A stretch of 64,000 bases of DNA from Bacillota bacterium (GCA_023450835.1 JAEXGM010000004.1:1-64000), one strand, 5' to 3'; shown: positions 8,336 to 17,845, counted from the first letter of the stretch. The notes: generated by a model not told the origin, from the sequence alone. Numbers and translations: made by a program.

Positions 8336-9898
8336 ATGCAAAGCAGCTATTCGAAAGAAACCTTATACCATATCGGACATGAAAGTTTTAACAAGCTGAA
8401 CTGCCTGTCCTCTGTTCTTTTGGAGGAGGGCTATTGGGAGACCCCCCAAAGTGTCCTCCATAGAAGTATAGAAGATATGCTTGCTCTGTATGTTCAGGCC
8501 GTATGTGTGTCTCTAAGCATATCCTGTAAGCTTCACCATGAAGAGGACATGAAATTTATACTGGATATCACGAAGAAGGACATACTTGGTATTCAGGGTG
8601 AGGGCGGCAGCAACCTTACGGGGAGTGTAAAAGAAGCCGTAGCCAGAATCATTAACTCACCGCCTATCCTCCTCCAGTTGTGCAACCTTTATGACCTGGA
8701 GAAAAAGGGGTGTATGGGAGCAGAATTTCTGGATGCCTTGTACAATATTCTTCTTAGCTTTACGGACCTTTGCCAGGCCAGGAACAGGGAAACCGCTTCC
8801 TATCTTATGTCTTATTATAAAAAGATCAGTATCTTTTATGACAGCAATAATACCTGTATTTACCGCATGAGTGAAAGAGAAGTCTTCCGTAAGATCAACA
8901 GTGAAGAATTTGGGACAGCTTTCCTTTTCCTAAAGACCTCACAAAGAATGGCGGGAGAAGATAAAATACCTGACGGACGGATAAATGCGGCGGATATTCA
9001 GATTTCTGACAAGAAGAACGCAGCAATAGCAAAAGAGAACAGGCAAGAAGATGCTTTGGAACCGGATTTTAAAACCGAAGAGGATAAGCTAAAGGAATTG
9101 CTGTCCGAACTGGATGGCCTTATAGGACTCGAGCGGGTAAAGGAAGAAATCAATTCCCTTATCAATCTGATTAAAGTAAAGAAAATCAGAGAAGAATACG
9201 GAATGCCTGCCATGAATATATCCTATCACATGGTGTATACCGGCAATCCGGGCACCGGCAAGACAACTGTGGCAAGACTGGTAGCAGCTATCTATAAAGA
9301 GCTTGGAATCTTAACCAAGGGAAATCTTGTGGAGACTGACAGAAGCGGACTGGTGGCAGGGTATGTGGGCCAGACGGCACTTAAGGTAAAAGAAGTGGTG
9401 GAAGAAGCTCTGGGAGGTGTGCTCTTTATCGATGAGGCTTATTCCCTTGCGGGAGATAATCTTCCCGGTGATTTTGGCAAGGAAGCGATAGATGCGCTGG
9501 TAAAACTGATGGAGGATAACAGAGACAATCTGGTGGTCATTGTGGCCGGATACCAGGAGGAAATGAAGAACTTCCTAAAGTCCAATACCGGGCTGATATC
9601 AAGATTCAACCGTTTTATAGAATTTCCGGATTATATGGTAGATGAATTGACGGATATTCTCTTAAGAATGGCAGAAAAGTCCGGGCTTACCATGGAAGAA
9701 GATGCGCTTATGAATATCAGAAGGTATTTGGCTGACATGGAGGGTGTGAGGGCGAAAGAATTCGGGAATGCCAGAGGTATACGAAATATATTTGAAAAGA
9801 TATTGATTAACCAGGCAAACCGCCTGGCTGCCTGCGATAAACCGACCAGGGAGCAGGTATCCATGATATGCCTGGAAGATATATATAAGCTGAATTAA
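8336..9898 (+). CDS. AAA+ ATPase, CbbX/SpoVK-like, with N-terminal unknown domain
   Basis: A 520-residue protein. Residues 1-250 are helical and match nothing I recognise. Residues about 260-510 form a CbbX/SpoVK AAA+ module: LDGLIGLERVKEEI, Walker A YTGNPGTGKTTVARL, the SGLVAGYVGQTALKV pore-loop region, Walker B GGVLFIDEAYSL, a sensor region VVIVAGYQEEM, and the arginine-finger segment FRSRFNRF-like (LISRFNRFIEFPDY). Such proteins are hexameric remodelers; targets differ by lineage. ATG at 8336 follows GGGAGG. An in-frame GTG at 8216 would overlap the end of recG and add a hydrophobic leader, but has no good ribosome site. The partner is unknown. Confidence 0.82.
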   Translation: MQSSYSKETLYHIGHESFNKLNCLSSVLLEEGYWETPQSVLHRSIEDMLALYVQAVCVSLSISCKLHHEEDMKFILDITKKDILGIQGEGGSNLTGSVKEAVARIINSPPILLQLCNLYDLEKKGCMGAEFLDALYNILLSFTDLCQARNRETASYLMSYYKKISIFYDSNNTCIYRMSEREVFRKINSEEFGTAFLFLKTSQRMAGEDKIPDGRINAADIQISDKKNAAIAKENRQEDALEPDFKTEEDKLKELLSELDGLIGLERVKEEINSLINLIKVKKIREEYGMPAMNISYHMVYTGNPGTGKTTVARLVAAIYKELGILTKGNLVETDRSGLVAGYVGQTALKVKEVVEEALGGVLFIDEAYSLAGDNLPGDFGKEAIDALVKLMEDNRDNLVVIVAGYQEEMKNFLKSNTGLISRFNRFIEFPDYMVDELTDILLRMAEKSGLTMEEDALMNIRRYLADMEGVRAKEFGNARGIRNIFEKILINQANRLAACDKPTREQVSMICLEDIYKLN

Positions 9899-10010
9899 AG
9901 TTTGATAACTTCTCGGAGCATAATAGTATCATATAGCCGGAATTTTATGCGGGATTAGAATAAACGAAGATAAAAGCTTATCAAAAAACAGCAAAATAAA
10001 GGAGAAGCGT

Positions 10011-11105
10011 ATGAAATACAAATACGTAGTAGTAGGAGCCGGGCTGGCAGGACTGACAGCCGCAGAAAGAATAGCAGAAGTACTTGATGAAGAGGTCTTA
10101 GTGATTGAGAAGAGAAGTCATATCGGAGGAAATGTCTATGACTCTTATAATGAGGACGGAATCTTAATCCATAATTACGGCCCTCATATTTTTCATACAA
10201 ATGATAAGGAAGTCTATGAATATTTAAGCCAGTTTACTCCCTGGTATCATTTCTGGCACAGGGTATTGACCTATGTGGATGGCAATCTGATACCGATGCC
10301 TATTACTGTTGAGACTGTGAATAAAATGTATAACCTGAATTTAAGCTGTTTTGAGGTAGAGGAATTCCTGGAGAAACAGGCCGTAGCCGTAGACGAAGTA
10401 CGTACCAGTAAAGATGTGGCTTTAAGTAAGGTGGGGGAAGACATCTATAAGAAGATTTTTGAGAATTACACAAGAAAGCAGTGGGGAGTTGACCCTGCCG
10501 AACTGGATACAGCGGTTATTTCCAGAATTCCTATCAGGGCAAACAGGGATACCAGGTATTTCAGTGACAAATACCAGGGCATGCCAAAATACGGCTATAC
10601 TAAGATGTGCGAGAACATGATCCGCAATAAGAAAATCAAAATTTTATTAAATACCGACTATAAAGAAATAATTGGTGATCTGGAGTATGACAAATTGATA
10701 TATACCGGTCCCACAGATTATTTCTATGATTATAAACACGGAAAGATGGCTTACAGAAGCCTGGAGTTCCAGTTTGAGACTTACTCCAGAGACGAATACC
10801 AGGAAGCTCCGGTAGTAAACTATCCAAATGATTATGATTTTACAAGAATCACAGAATTTAAGAAGCTTACGGGACAAGAGCATACAAAGACCACTATTCT
10901 AAAGGAATTTCCCACCGGAGAGGGAGAGCCTTATTATCCTTTCCCCACAAAGGAATACCAGCAGCAGTTTAAGCTCTATCAGACAGAGATGGAAAAGGAA
11001 AAGAAGGTCATATTCCTTGGAAGACTTGCAGAATACCGCTATTACAACATGGACGGAGTGGTAAGGCGCGCATTAAATGCTTTCAAAGGAGGCTTCCGTG
11101 GATAA
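10011..11105 (+). CDS. glf: UDP-galactopyranose mutase
   Basis: A 364-residue FAD enzyme that interconverts UDP-galactopyranose and UDP-galactofuranose for surface glycans. The N-terminus carries the dinucleotide-binding motif VVVGAGLAGLTAAERIAE, then IEKRSHIGGNVYDSYNEDG and the substrate-site NYGPHIFHTN. Further family segments are FENYTRKQWGVDPAEL, NRDTRYFSDKYQGMPKYGYT and the C-terminal GRLAEYRYYNMDGVVRRAL. Its length matches bacterial Glf (about 365-385). It overlaps the next glycosyltransferase by 8 bp, so the two are translationally coupled. Confidence 0.97.
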   Translation: MKYKYVVVGAGLAGLTAAERIAEVLDEEVLVIEKRSHIGGNVYDSYNEDGILIHNYGPHIFHTNDKEVYEYLSQFTPWYHFWHRVLTYVDGNLIPMPITVETVNKMYNLNLSCFEVEEFLEKQAVAVDEVRTSKDVALSKVGEDIYKKIFENYTRKQWGVDPAELDTAVISRIPIRANRDTRYFSDKYQGMPKYGYTKMCENMIRNKKIKILLNTDYKEIIGDLEYDKLIYTGPTDYFYDYKHGKMAYRSLEFQFETYSRDEYQEAPVVNYPNDYDFTRITEFKKLTGQEHTKTTILKEFPTGEGEPYYPFPTKEYQQQFKLYQTEMEKEKKVIFLGRLAEYRYYNMDGVVRRALNAFKGGFRG

Positions 11106-11805
11106 ACTCTATATTGTAATTCCTGCCTATAACGAAGAGGAAACAATCGTAAGTGTAATAAATGAATGGTATCAGGTGGTGGAAAAAGTAGGAAATGGCA
11201 GCCGCCTGGTTATTATTGATGATGGCAGCAAGGATAAGACTTTTCAGATAATGAAAGAAGCTGCCGCAGGAAGAGAAGCCTTTCTGCCTCTTACCAAGCC
11301 AAACGGAGGACATGGCGCTACTATCCTTTACGGATACAATTATGCCATAAAAGAAGGCGCTGATTATATTTTTCAGACGGATTCCGACGGGCAGACCCTC
11401 CCGGAAGAATTCTGGGAGTTCTGGAAGAACAGAAAAGATTATGATATGATAATCGGTCATAGAAAGGGCAGGCAGGATGGTTTTTCAAGAGTCTTTGTAA
11501 CAAAGACCTTAAAATTCGTTCTGCAGCTGGTATTCCATGTGGCGGTGAGGGATGCCAATACGCCTTTCCGGCTGATGGAAAGCAAGGTCCTAAAGGAAAA
11601 CATTAAGCTGATACCGGAGAATTACAATCTCTCCAATGTTATAATATCTGTGATATATGCAAAAAAAAATAAAAAAGTAAAATATATTCCCATTACCTTC
11701 CGGCCAAGGCAGGGTGGAGTAAATTCTATTAATATGAAGAAGATATTCCGTATCGGCAAACAGGCGCTGAAGGACTTTTCCGCCATCAACCGGTATATTG
11801 GTTAA
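11098..11805 (+). CDS. Family 2 glycosyltransferase
   Basis: A 235-residue GT-A fold enzyme without membrane helices: YIVIPAYNEEETIVSVI (nucleotide-sugar binding), the DDGSKD motif, GGHGATILYGYNYAI, and the metal-binding TDSDGQT in place of DxD. The start GTG at 11098 has AAAGGAGG five bases upstream, inside the 3' end of glf. It resembles polyprenyl-phosphate or dolichyl-phosphate-sugar synthases in size, but has no C-terminal membrane segments. With glf and the DUF2298 gene it probably builds a galactofuranose-containing surface glycan. Acceptor and donor cannot be read from sequence. Confidence 0.88.
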   Translation: MDKLYIVIPAYNEEETIVSVINEWYQVVEKVGNGSRLVIIDDGSKDKTFQIMKEAAAGREAFLPLTKPNGGHGATILYGYNYAIKEGADYIFQTDSDGQTLPEEFWEFWKNRKDYDMIIGHRKGRQDGFSRVFVTKTLKFVLQLVFHVAVRDANTPFRLMESKVLKENIKLIPENYNLSNVIISVIYAKKNKKVKYIPITFRPRQGGVNSINMKKIFRIGKQALKDFSAINRYIG

Positions 11806-11831
11806 TAGCAATTTTTATGGGAAGGACAGGC

Positions 11832-14180
11832 GTGCAGATGGATACAAAAAGGAACAGGATAGGAAATATCCTTCAAATGACTTTAACCATAGTTCTGATA
11901 GTAGCTTTATTTCTCGGAGGCTTTTTTCTGCTGGGAAAGGACTTCACTCCCTTTATCAGGTGGTGGGGAGTGCTGCTGTTATTAGGGTTTGCATTTTTAC
12001 CGCTTACAGGTATACTTTTTGAGAGTTTTCATGATAAAGGATATTTATTTTCTAAAACCATAGGAATTGCCATAACCGGGTATTTAGTATGGCTGCTGTC
12101 TTCTATGCGGATACTAAAATTCACCGGCATTTCCTGTGTTGTAATTTTCATTATTCTAATAATTATCAATGTCCTGATGCTTACATTTTGGAAGAAGAAA
12201 AAGGTTACCTTTACCAGAGTGAATTTGAAAGCAGTACTGACAGAAGAGCTTTTATTTTTACTGTTCTTCCTTGTATGGACTTATATCAGAGGCTTTAAGC
12301 CGGAAGCCCACGGTACGGAGAAGTTCATGGATTACGGCTTTATGGCTGCCATGATGAGGTCGGACTATATGCCTCCAAAGGATATGTGGTTTGCCGGAGG
12401 TACTATCAATTACTATTATGTAGGTCAGTTCCTGGCGACTTTTTTGACTAAGTTTTCCTTCATCAAAGCCAATGAGGGCTATAATCTTATGCTTATGACC
12501 CTGGCCGCTTTTGGATTTGTACTGCCCTATGCAATTGCTTATAATGTGACTCTGAGATACTTAAAGGATAAAGGGGCCGCCAGCAGGTGGAAAGCTCCAT
12601 TTGCCGGTGTTTTATCCGGTGCGGGAGTATCTCTGGCGGGAAATATACACTTTGTGCTTTTTTATTGGGTCGTACCGGGAATTCGTTCTTTTCTTGGAAT
12701 AACCGGTGAATTTAAGGATTACTGGTTCCCCAATTCCACAAGGTATATCGGATATAATCCGGATACCCATGACAAGACCATCCATGAATACCCCAGTTAT
12801 TCCTTTGTATTGGGAGATCTGCATGCCCATGTATTGAATATTATGTTGGTGCTGACAGTAACAGCGATTCTCTTTGCCTGGCTGTTAAAACGCAAAAAGC
12901 TTATGGAAGAGGGCTTTGGGGAAGAAAAGCACCCACAGCTGTTAAAGGAAATTTTTGACCCGCATATTATACTGATAGGATTTTTTATTGGTGTGTTTCA
13001 TACCACTAATTTCTGGGATTATCCCATTTATTTTGTGGTAGCGGGAGCCGTGATATTATTTTTCAATTTGGTTTTCTATGGATTCCATATCAAGGCTTAC
13101 GGAGTGACAGCACTGCAGGGAGCATTAGTTCTGGCGCTTTCTGAGATTACGGCACTTCCCTTTACCTTGAATTTTGACCAGATATCTACGGAAATTAACC
13201 TTGCCCAGACCCATACACCCCTGTACCAGCTGATTATACTTTGGGGACTTCCAATCAGTGTTGTGCTGGGATTGCTTACAGAATTGGTAATGCTTCAAAG
13301 AAGAAGGGACAAAGGACTGCTCCTTCAGATATCGGCAAACAGTGAAGTAATCTACCAGGAAGATGCCCAAAAGAATAGATATACCGGCATAAAAGGGTTC
13401 TTGTATAACCTTTCCGTATCGGAATTATTTATTCTGACCATTGGCCTTTGTGCAATTGGTTTGGTACTGATTCCGGAGATTATTTATGTAAAGGACATCT
13501 ATACCGGAGATTATAAAAGAGCAAATACCATGTTTAAGCTGACTTATCAGGCGTTTATTCTCTTTGGGACCAGCTGCGGATTTATTTTTACAAAATTTAT
13601 TCATAAGCCTGTTTTTACCTGGCAGAAGAAGTTTACCGTCATTACTTTGCTATTATTCTTATGTACCTTATGGTACAGCGAAGTATCCATTAAAGCCTGG
13701 TATGGCAATGTTTTTGTAACAAAAAATTACAAAGGACTTGATGCCATTGCTTTTATGGAAAATACGATGCCGGACGATTATGAGACGGTGAAGTGGCTTA
13801 ATGAAAATGTATCCGGAACTCCCGTTGTTCTGGAAGCAAACGGAGACAGCTATACGGATAATGAACGAATATCCATGGCAACCGGACTTCCGACTGTTCT
13901 TGGCTGGTATGTTCATGAGTGGCTCTGGCGAGGGGATACGGTTGTTTTAAATCAGAGAATCGATGATATCAAGAACTTATACACGGCAACGGATATAGGC
14001 ACAGCGAAGGAAATTATTGAAAAGTACCATATTCAATATATTTATGTAGGCAAACTTGAACAGGATAAATTCCCTGAGATGGACCAAAGCTTCATAAAAA
14101 GCCTTGGCAGTGTGGTTCTTGATTATGCGGAAACTTCAGACAAGAACTATGAATCATTTTTGATTAAGGTTTCCGATTAG
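11832..14180 (+). CDS. DUF2298 (YYY-domain) polytopic membrane protein
   Basis: About 782 residues with a dozen or more hydrophobic helices. The diagnostic segment is YMPPKDMWFAGGTINYYYVG, with the tyrosine run that gives the 'Chlor_Arch_YYY' family its name, followed by SYSFVLGDLHAHVLN and HTTNFWDYPIYF. A soluble C-terminal portion (from about residue 640) includes TVKWLNENVSGTPVVLEANG. The fold resembles membrane glycosyltransferases of the PMT/ArnT kind. Its position after a GT2 and glf fits a lipid-linked sugar transferase, which is inference. GTG 11832 has GGAAGGA upstream; ATG 11838 and ATG 11817 are alternatives. Confidence 0.85.
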   Translation: MQMDTKRNRIGNILQMTLTIVLIVALFLGGFFLLGKDFTPFIRWWGVLLLLGFAFLPLTGILFESFHDKGYLFSKTIGIAITGYLVWLLSSMRILKFTGISCVVIFIILIIINVLMLTFWKKKKVTFTRVNLKAVLTEELLFLLFFLVWTYIRGFKPEAHGTEKFMDYGFMAAMMRSDYMPPKDMWFAGGTINYYYVGQFLATFLTKFSFIKANEGYNLMLMTLAAFGFVLPYAIAYNVTLRYLKDKGAASRWKAPFAGVLSGAGVSLAGNIHFVLFYWVVPGIRSFLGITGEFKDYWFPNSTRYIGYNPDTHDKTIHEYPSYSFVLGDLHAHVLNIMLVLTVTAILFAWLLKRKKLMEEGFGEEKHPQLLKEIFDPHIILIGFFIGVFHTTNFWDYPIYFVVAGAVILFFNLVFYGFHIKAYGVTALQGALVLALSEITALPFTLNFDQISTEINLAQTHTPLYQLIILWGLPISVVLGLLTELVMLQRRRDKGLLLQISANSEVIYQEDAQKNRYTGIKGFLYNLSVSELFILTIGLCAIGLVLIPEIIYVKDIYTGDYKRANTMFKLTYQAFILFGTSCGFIFTKFIHKPVFTWQKKFTVITLLLFLCTLWYSEVSIKAWYGNVFVTKNYKGLDAIAFMENTMPDDYETVKWLNENVSGTPVVLEANGDSYTDNERISMATGLPTVLGWYVHEWLWRGDTVVLNQRIDDIKNLYTATDIGTAKEIIEKYHIQYIYVGKLEQDKFPEMDQSFIKSLGSVVLDYAETSDKNYESFLIKVSD

Positions 14181-14220
14181 AGAAAATTTTATTTTTCATA
14201 ACTTTATTATAAAATAAACA

Positions 14221-14318
14221 CAGGCTGTCGCAAAATGAATTTTTCATACAAAATATTGGTGCTGACCAAGTGTCCATGAATCATATCTTGTTGAATTTTT
14301 GTATTTTGCGATAGCCTG
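14221..14318. repeat. 98-bp inverted-repeat element (MITE-like or terminator)
   Basis: CAGGCTGTCGCAAAAT (14221-14236) is repeated inverted as ATTTTGCGATAGCCTG (14303-14318) around about 66 bp of AT-rich DNA without an ORF. The termini resemble ends of insertion sequences common in Clostridia (from memory, unverified). No flanking T-tract is present, so a simple terminator is less likely. It fills most of the gap between the DUF2298 gene and the SASP promoter. Confidence 0.5.
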
Positions 14319-14389
14319 AATTAATCACAATTCTTTAAGATAAATTTATAAGAAACATATCTTAAAAGAAACAACTAACATAAATTTCC

Positions 14390-14419
14390 TGAGTATTTCA
14401 GAATTTACGGAACATAATA
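14390..14419 (+). promoter_or_regulatory. Sigma-G/F-like forespore promoter of the SASP gene
   Basis: TGAGTA (14390-14395) and CATAATA (14413-14419) are 17 bp apart, close to the B. subtilis sigma-G consensus (TGNATA, CATANTA). A SASP gene, the typical sigma-G target, starts 75 bp downstream. Confidence 0.6.
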
Positions 14420-14494
14420 ATAGTGTAACAAACAACAACAAAAATTATTTGTAGCCGCATAGACGGCAAGAATAAGTAAATGGAGGAGTTTATT

Positions 14495-14698
14495 ATGTCA
14501 AGTAGAAACAGAGCAGAAGTACCTCAGGCTAAGGAAGCCTTAAACAGATTTAAGTATGAAGTAGCAAGTGAAATTGGTGTACCTTTAAAACAGGGTTATA
14601 ACGGAGACTTAACTTCCTACCAAAACGGTAGCGTCGGCGGAATGATGGTTAAAAAAATGATAGCCGAGCAGGAAAAGAAAATGTCCGGTCAGCAGTAA
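14495..14698 (+). CDS. Alpha/beta-type small acid-soluble spore protein
   Basis: A 67-residue SASP that coats forespore DNA and protects it from UV and heat. Family signatures are NRFKYEVASEIG (germination protease cleavage region around Glu-Ile) and NGSVGGMMVKKMIAEQEKKM. The ATG at 14495 follows GGAGGAG; an upstream in-frame ATG at 14480 would place coding sequence over the ribosome site. The gene has its own promoter and a terminator, and shows that the organism forms endospores. Confidence 0.96.
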   Translation: MSSRNRAEVPQAKEALNRFKYEVASEIGVPLKQGYNGDLTSYQNGSVGGMMVKKMIAEQEKKMSGQQ

Positions 14699-14712
14699 TA
14701 TAGAGGGATGAA

Positions 14713-14766
14713 AGAGGGGTTCTAAACCAAAGGCTCTAGACCATTGGTTTAGAGCCCTTCTTTCTA
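14713..14766 (+). terminator. Terminator of the SASP gene
   Basis: AGAGGGGTTCTAAACCAA pairs with TTGGTTTAGAGCCCTTCT across a short loop, followed by TTCTTT. Confidence 0.85.
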
Positions 14767-14975
14767 TTATATTCAATAATTGCCAATATTTAGTTTTTGA
14801 ATAGTTTTATTGAATTATCCGGATAGGTGGAGTAGAATAGTAATCAGAGTACATACTAGGAAACTTGTACTAGGCGGTAAAATTGGGTTGACAAACCAAG
14901 AGAATAATATACAATATTAATAGATATTTTAGTGAAATCAAGTACATTAGAAGTGCTTTTGTAACAGGAGTTTGT

Positions 14976-15548
14976 ATGAGAGTTATTGCAGGAACAGCTA
15001 AGAGAATACCGTTAAGAACTGTGGAAGGGTTAGAGACAAGACCGACTACGGACAGAATTAAAGAGACTCTGTTCAACATGGTCAATAACAGGCTGGCTGA
15101 CTGCGATTTTCTGGATTTATTCAGCGGGAGCGGAGCCATTGGGATTGAAGCATTAAGCAGGGGCGCAGGTTCCGCTGTTTTTGTTGAAAACAATAAACAT
15201 GCTATGGATTGCATTAAATATAATCTGAATGCAACCAGGCTTGCCGATAAAGGACAAGGACTTTTAATGGATGCAGTATCTGCCATCCGTGCCCTTGAGG
15301 TACAGGGGAAGGTATTTGATATTATTTTTTTGGATCCTCCCTATAATCACCTCTATGAGCAGCAGGTGTTAAATGCTTTGAAAAATTCAGGCATTGTATA
15401 TTGTGACACCCTAATTATCGTGGAGGCCTCCAAGGAGACAAGCTTTGATTATCTCTCAGAGTCGCCTTTTCGGATTACAAAAGAAAAAGTATACAAGACA
15501 AATAAACATGTTTTTATAGAGCCGGTGCAGCTTGGAAAGGAATTATAA
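14976..15548 (+). CDS. rsmD: 16S rRNA (guanine(966)-N(2))-methyltransferase
   Basis: A 190-residue SAM-dependent methyltransferase: RVIAGTAKRIPLRTVEGLET (family N-terminus), TRPTTDRIKETLFNM, SAM-binding LDLFSGSGAIGIEALSRGA and the catalytic DPPY motif in IIFLDPPYNHLYE. It methylates G966 of 16S rRNA. The stop codon overlaps the coaD start by one base (TAATG). The rsmD-coaD order matches ylbH-coaD in Bacillus, and ylbJ also lies nearby here. Confidence 0.96.
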   Translation: MRVIAGTAKRIPLRTVEGLETRPTTDRIKETLFNMVNNRLADCDFLDLFSGSGAIGIEALSRGAGSAVFVENNKHAMDCIKYNLNATRLADKGQGLLMDAVSAIRALEVQGKVFDIIFLDPPYNHLYEQQVLNALKNSGIVYCDTLIIVEASKETSFDYLSESPFRITKEKVYKTNKHVFIEPVQLGKEL

Positions 15549-16039
15549 TGAGAATCGGGATATATCCGGGAAGCTTTGATCCGGTAACCTTTGGGCATAT
15601 TGATATAATCAAACGTGCTTCCAGGCTGGTGGATATCTTAATTATAGGTGTTCTGACTAACAGCAGCAAGGCGCCCTTATTTACTACAAAGGAGAGGGCA
15701 GATTTCCTTAAGATTGCAACAGCGGATATCAGTAATGTGAAGATAGAAGAATACAGGGGCCTGTTAGTGGATTATGCCAGAGAAAAACAGGCAAATGTAA
15801 TATTCAGAGGTTTGAGAGCAGTGACGGATTTTGAATATGAATTGCAGCTGGCACAGACAAACCATATACTGAATGCGGCTGTGGATACGGTTTTTCTTAC
15901 GACCAGCATGGAATATGCTTATCTTAGCTCCAGTACCGTGAAGGAAATAGCAAGCTATGGGGGGAATATTGAGAAATTTGTTCCGGCTCCTATTGTCCAG
16001 TCAATTTATGATAAATATCAAGAATTAAGGAGAGTTTAG
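15548..16039 (+). CDS. coaD: Phosphopantetheine adenylyltransferase
   Basis: A 163-residue nucleotidyltransferase catalysing the penultimate step of coenzyme A synthesis (4'-phosphopantetheine plus ATP to dephospho-CoA). The N-terminus has GIYPGSFDPVTFGHIDIIKR, with the HxGH-type motif TFGH, then FRGLRAVTDFEYELQLA and TSMEYAYLSSSTVKEIA with the conserved SSSxVKE motif. Usual length (about 160). Coupled to rsmD by a one-base overlap and followed 1 bp later by the coiled-coil gene. Confidence 0.98.
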   Translation: MRIGIYPGSFDPVTFGHIDIIKRASRLVDILIIGVLTNSSKAPLFTTKERADFLKIATADISNVKIEEYRGLLVDYAREKQANVIFRGLRAVTDFEYELQLAQTNHILNAAVDTVFLTTSMEYAYLSSSTVKEIASYGGNIEKFVPAPIVQSIYDKYQELRRV

Positions 16040-16040
16040 G

Positions 16041-16715
16041 ATGGGTGCTAGTAGAATAGAACAATTAATTGAAGATATTTATGAATTTGTAGAAAGCTGC
16101 AGGATGCAGCCCTTATCATCCACAAAAGTGATTGTCCCAAAAGATGAACTCTATGATTTACTGGATGAATTACGTCTTCGTACACCGGATGAAATAAAAA
16201 GGTACCAGAAAATTATTGCAAATAGAGATGCGATTATCGCTGATGCAGAAGAAAAGGCAGCAGCTATTCTGGCAGAGGCCGGAGAGAGAGCCAATGCCCT
16301 TTTAGAAGAAAATGAGATTATGCAGCAGGCCTATTACCATGCAGAGGTTCTGGCAAAGAATGCGGAGGAGGAAGCGGAGCGTCTTGTTAATGAAGCCAAT
16401 GAAGATGCGATGCAGATACGCCAGAGCGCCCTTTCCTATACCTCCGATATGTTAACAGATGCTGAACAGATATTAGAGAATGCTTATCAGAGCAGCAAAT
16501 CCAAATATGACAGCTTATTGAATACCCTGAAGGGAAATCTTGAGATCATTGCCAGTAACAAAAGAGAACTGGTAAATGAATCTGCCAGACCCTATGAGGA
16601 AAGTGCTATGACGTCGGTTTCCGACAAAGCTGCACAGACCAGGGAGGGTGTAACACAGGAAGAATTCGAAGAATTCGGCTTTGATGAAAACACTTTCTTA
16701 AATGGAATTGATTAA
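16041..16715 (+). CDS. Coiled-coil protein, DivIVA/V-type ATPase subunit H-like, unknown role
   Basis: A 224-residue hydrophilic protein. After a conserved N-terminus (IEQLIEDIYEFVESC, STKVIVPKDELYDLLDELR) comes a long Ala/Glu-rich coiled coil from about residue 60 to 185 (IIADAEEKAAAILAEAGERA). The N-terminal part recalls DivIVA-associated or cell-division scaffold proteins often annotated as 'ATPase' in Lachnospiraceae, without catalytic motifs. It follows coaD by 1 bp with a GGAG ribosome site. Its 3' end overlaps the convergent ylbJ by 4 bp. Function not determined. Confidence 0.75.
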   Translation: MGASRIEQLIEDIYEFVESCRMQPLSSTKVIVPKDELYDLLDELRLRTPDEIKRYQKIIANRDAIIADAEEKAAAILAEAGERANALLEENEIMQQAYYHAEVLAKNAEEEAERLVNEANEDAMQIRQSALSYTSDMLTDAEQILENAYQSSKSKYDSLLNTLKGNLEIIASNKRELVNESARPYEESAMTSVSDKAAQTREGVTQEEFEEFGFDENTFLNGID

Positions 16716-17701
16716 GTAATATATACATAGATGGCTGCCAAAAGAAAAGCGACAGTCATATGGAGCAGTTTTTGAATAATATATGTGTGAATAGATAGCC
16801 TTGTATCACTGATTACACTATTGGTCTGAGCCAGACCGGATAGGCCGCCGAATGCTGTAATCATTGTTATCAGGGCTATTTTTAGGTCCATAGGAAAGGC
16901 AGCAGTACTGATTTTATTAATGCCCGTTGTAATCTCTATAAACCCTAAGATAATAACTTTTAATATATTGTTTGAGGGACCAATGTCGGAAAAAATCTGT
17001 GCGGTGATAGAAAAAAGGATAACATAACCTCCAACGCGGGTTATAATATCAAAAGCGTCCATAATACTTTTATCCAGTTTCTTAAAATCAAAACGGCTGT
17101 TGTCTTCATATTCAGCTAACTCCGCAGGCACCTTGCCCTGCATATGCAGAGCGGAGAGCCTTTGCCTGGAAGCCGCCGGTGTAACTTTACGGAAAGCCTT
17201 CCAAATATAGGTGGACAGCAGAGCAGAAAGGTATAGTATAAGGAGCAGAGCTATCCGGATATCCGGCCTGTTAAGCTGAGTAAGGGAGATATAGCTCATG
17301 ATAAACATGGGACTTGCATTGTTGCATAATCCTAAGAGATATTGCCCTTCTTCTGTGGTAAGCTCTCCTCTTTTTATCATATCCGCCGTTGTTTTGGCCC
17401 CTACCGGAATTCCTGACAGAAAGCCGATTAATACCGGATAGCAGCCGTTTTTTGATACACGGAATATTCGATGGAATATCGGATATAATATTCTGCTTAG
17501 CAGGGCAGAGATTTTCATCTGGACAATCAGGTTGGACAATATCATAAAGGGCAGCAGGGTGGGAAGCAAGGTATTGAACCAAAGCAGCAGACCTTTTTTT
17601 GCACCCTGGTAGGAAGAGACGGGAAAGATGAGTATAATAGCCAGAAAGAATAAAACAATGGCTCTGGGAATATTTCTTTTTAAGGTATTTTTAAGCTGCA
17701 T
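16712..17701 (-). CDS. ylbJ: Sporulation integral membrane protein YlbJ
   Basis: A 329-residue polytopic membrane protein with two Gate-like (nucleoside-recognition) halves: PVSSYQGAKKGLLLWFNTLL, LLPFMILSNLIV, GCYPVLIGFLSGIPVGAKTT, LCNNASPMFIMSYI, and later ITAFGGLSGLAQTNSVISDT. YlbJ is a mother-cell sporulation protein in Bacillus, needed for spore cortex or heat resistance. It lies next to rsmD-coaD as in Bacillus, but is convergent here. The start is ATG at 17701, with an AAGGAGG upstream (17728-17734 region) at a rather long distance. Confidence 0.92.
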   Translation of the reverse strand: MQLKNTLKRNIPRAIVLFFLAIILIFPVSSYQGAKKGLLLWFNTLLPTLLPFMILSNLIVQMKISALLSRILYPIFHRIFRVSKNGCYPVLIGFLSGIPVGAKTTADMIKRGELTTEEGQYLLGLCNNASPMFIMSYISLTQLNRPDIRIALLLILYLSALLSTYIWKAFRKVTPAASRQRLSALHMQGKVPAELAEYEDNSRFDFKKLDKSIMDAFDIITRVGGYVILFSITAQIFSDIGPSNNILKVIILGFIEITTGINKISTAAFPMDLKIALITMITAFGGLSGLAQTNSVISDTRLSIHTYIIQKLLHMTVAFLLAAIYVYIT

Positions 17702-17845
17702 GATGTGTAGATAAGAAATATCTATCTCCTCCTTGTATTACTATAATCTATTTTGGAGGGAGGCGGGATATGCCTTAAAAGAGAATTCTTTCATTTTTGA
17801 AAAACAGGTATAATTTTCCGGTGAGTTCGTGATATAATAAAAGCG

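Noticed and set aside
14832..14842. GTAGAATAGTA, similar to the agr direct repeat
   Set aside because: No second copy 20 bp downstream and no promoter at the right distance.
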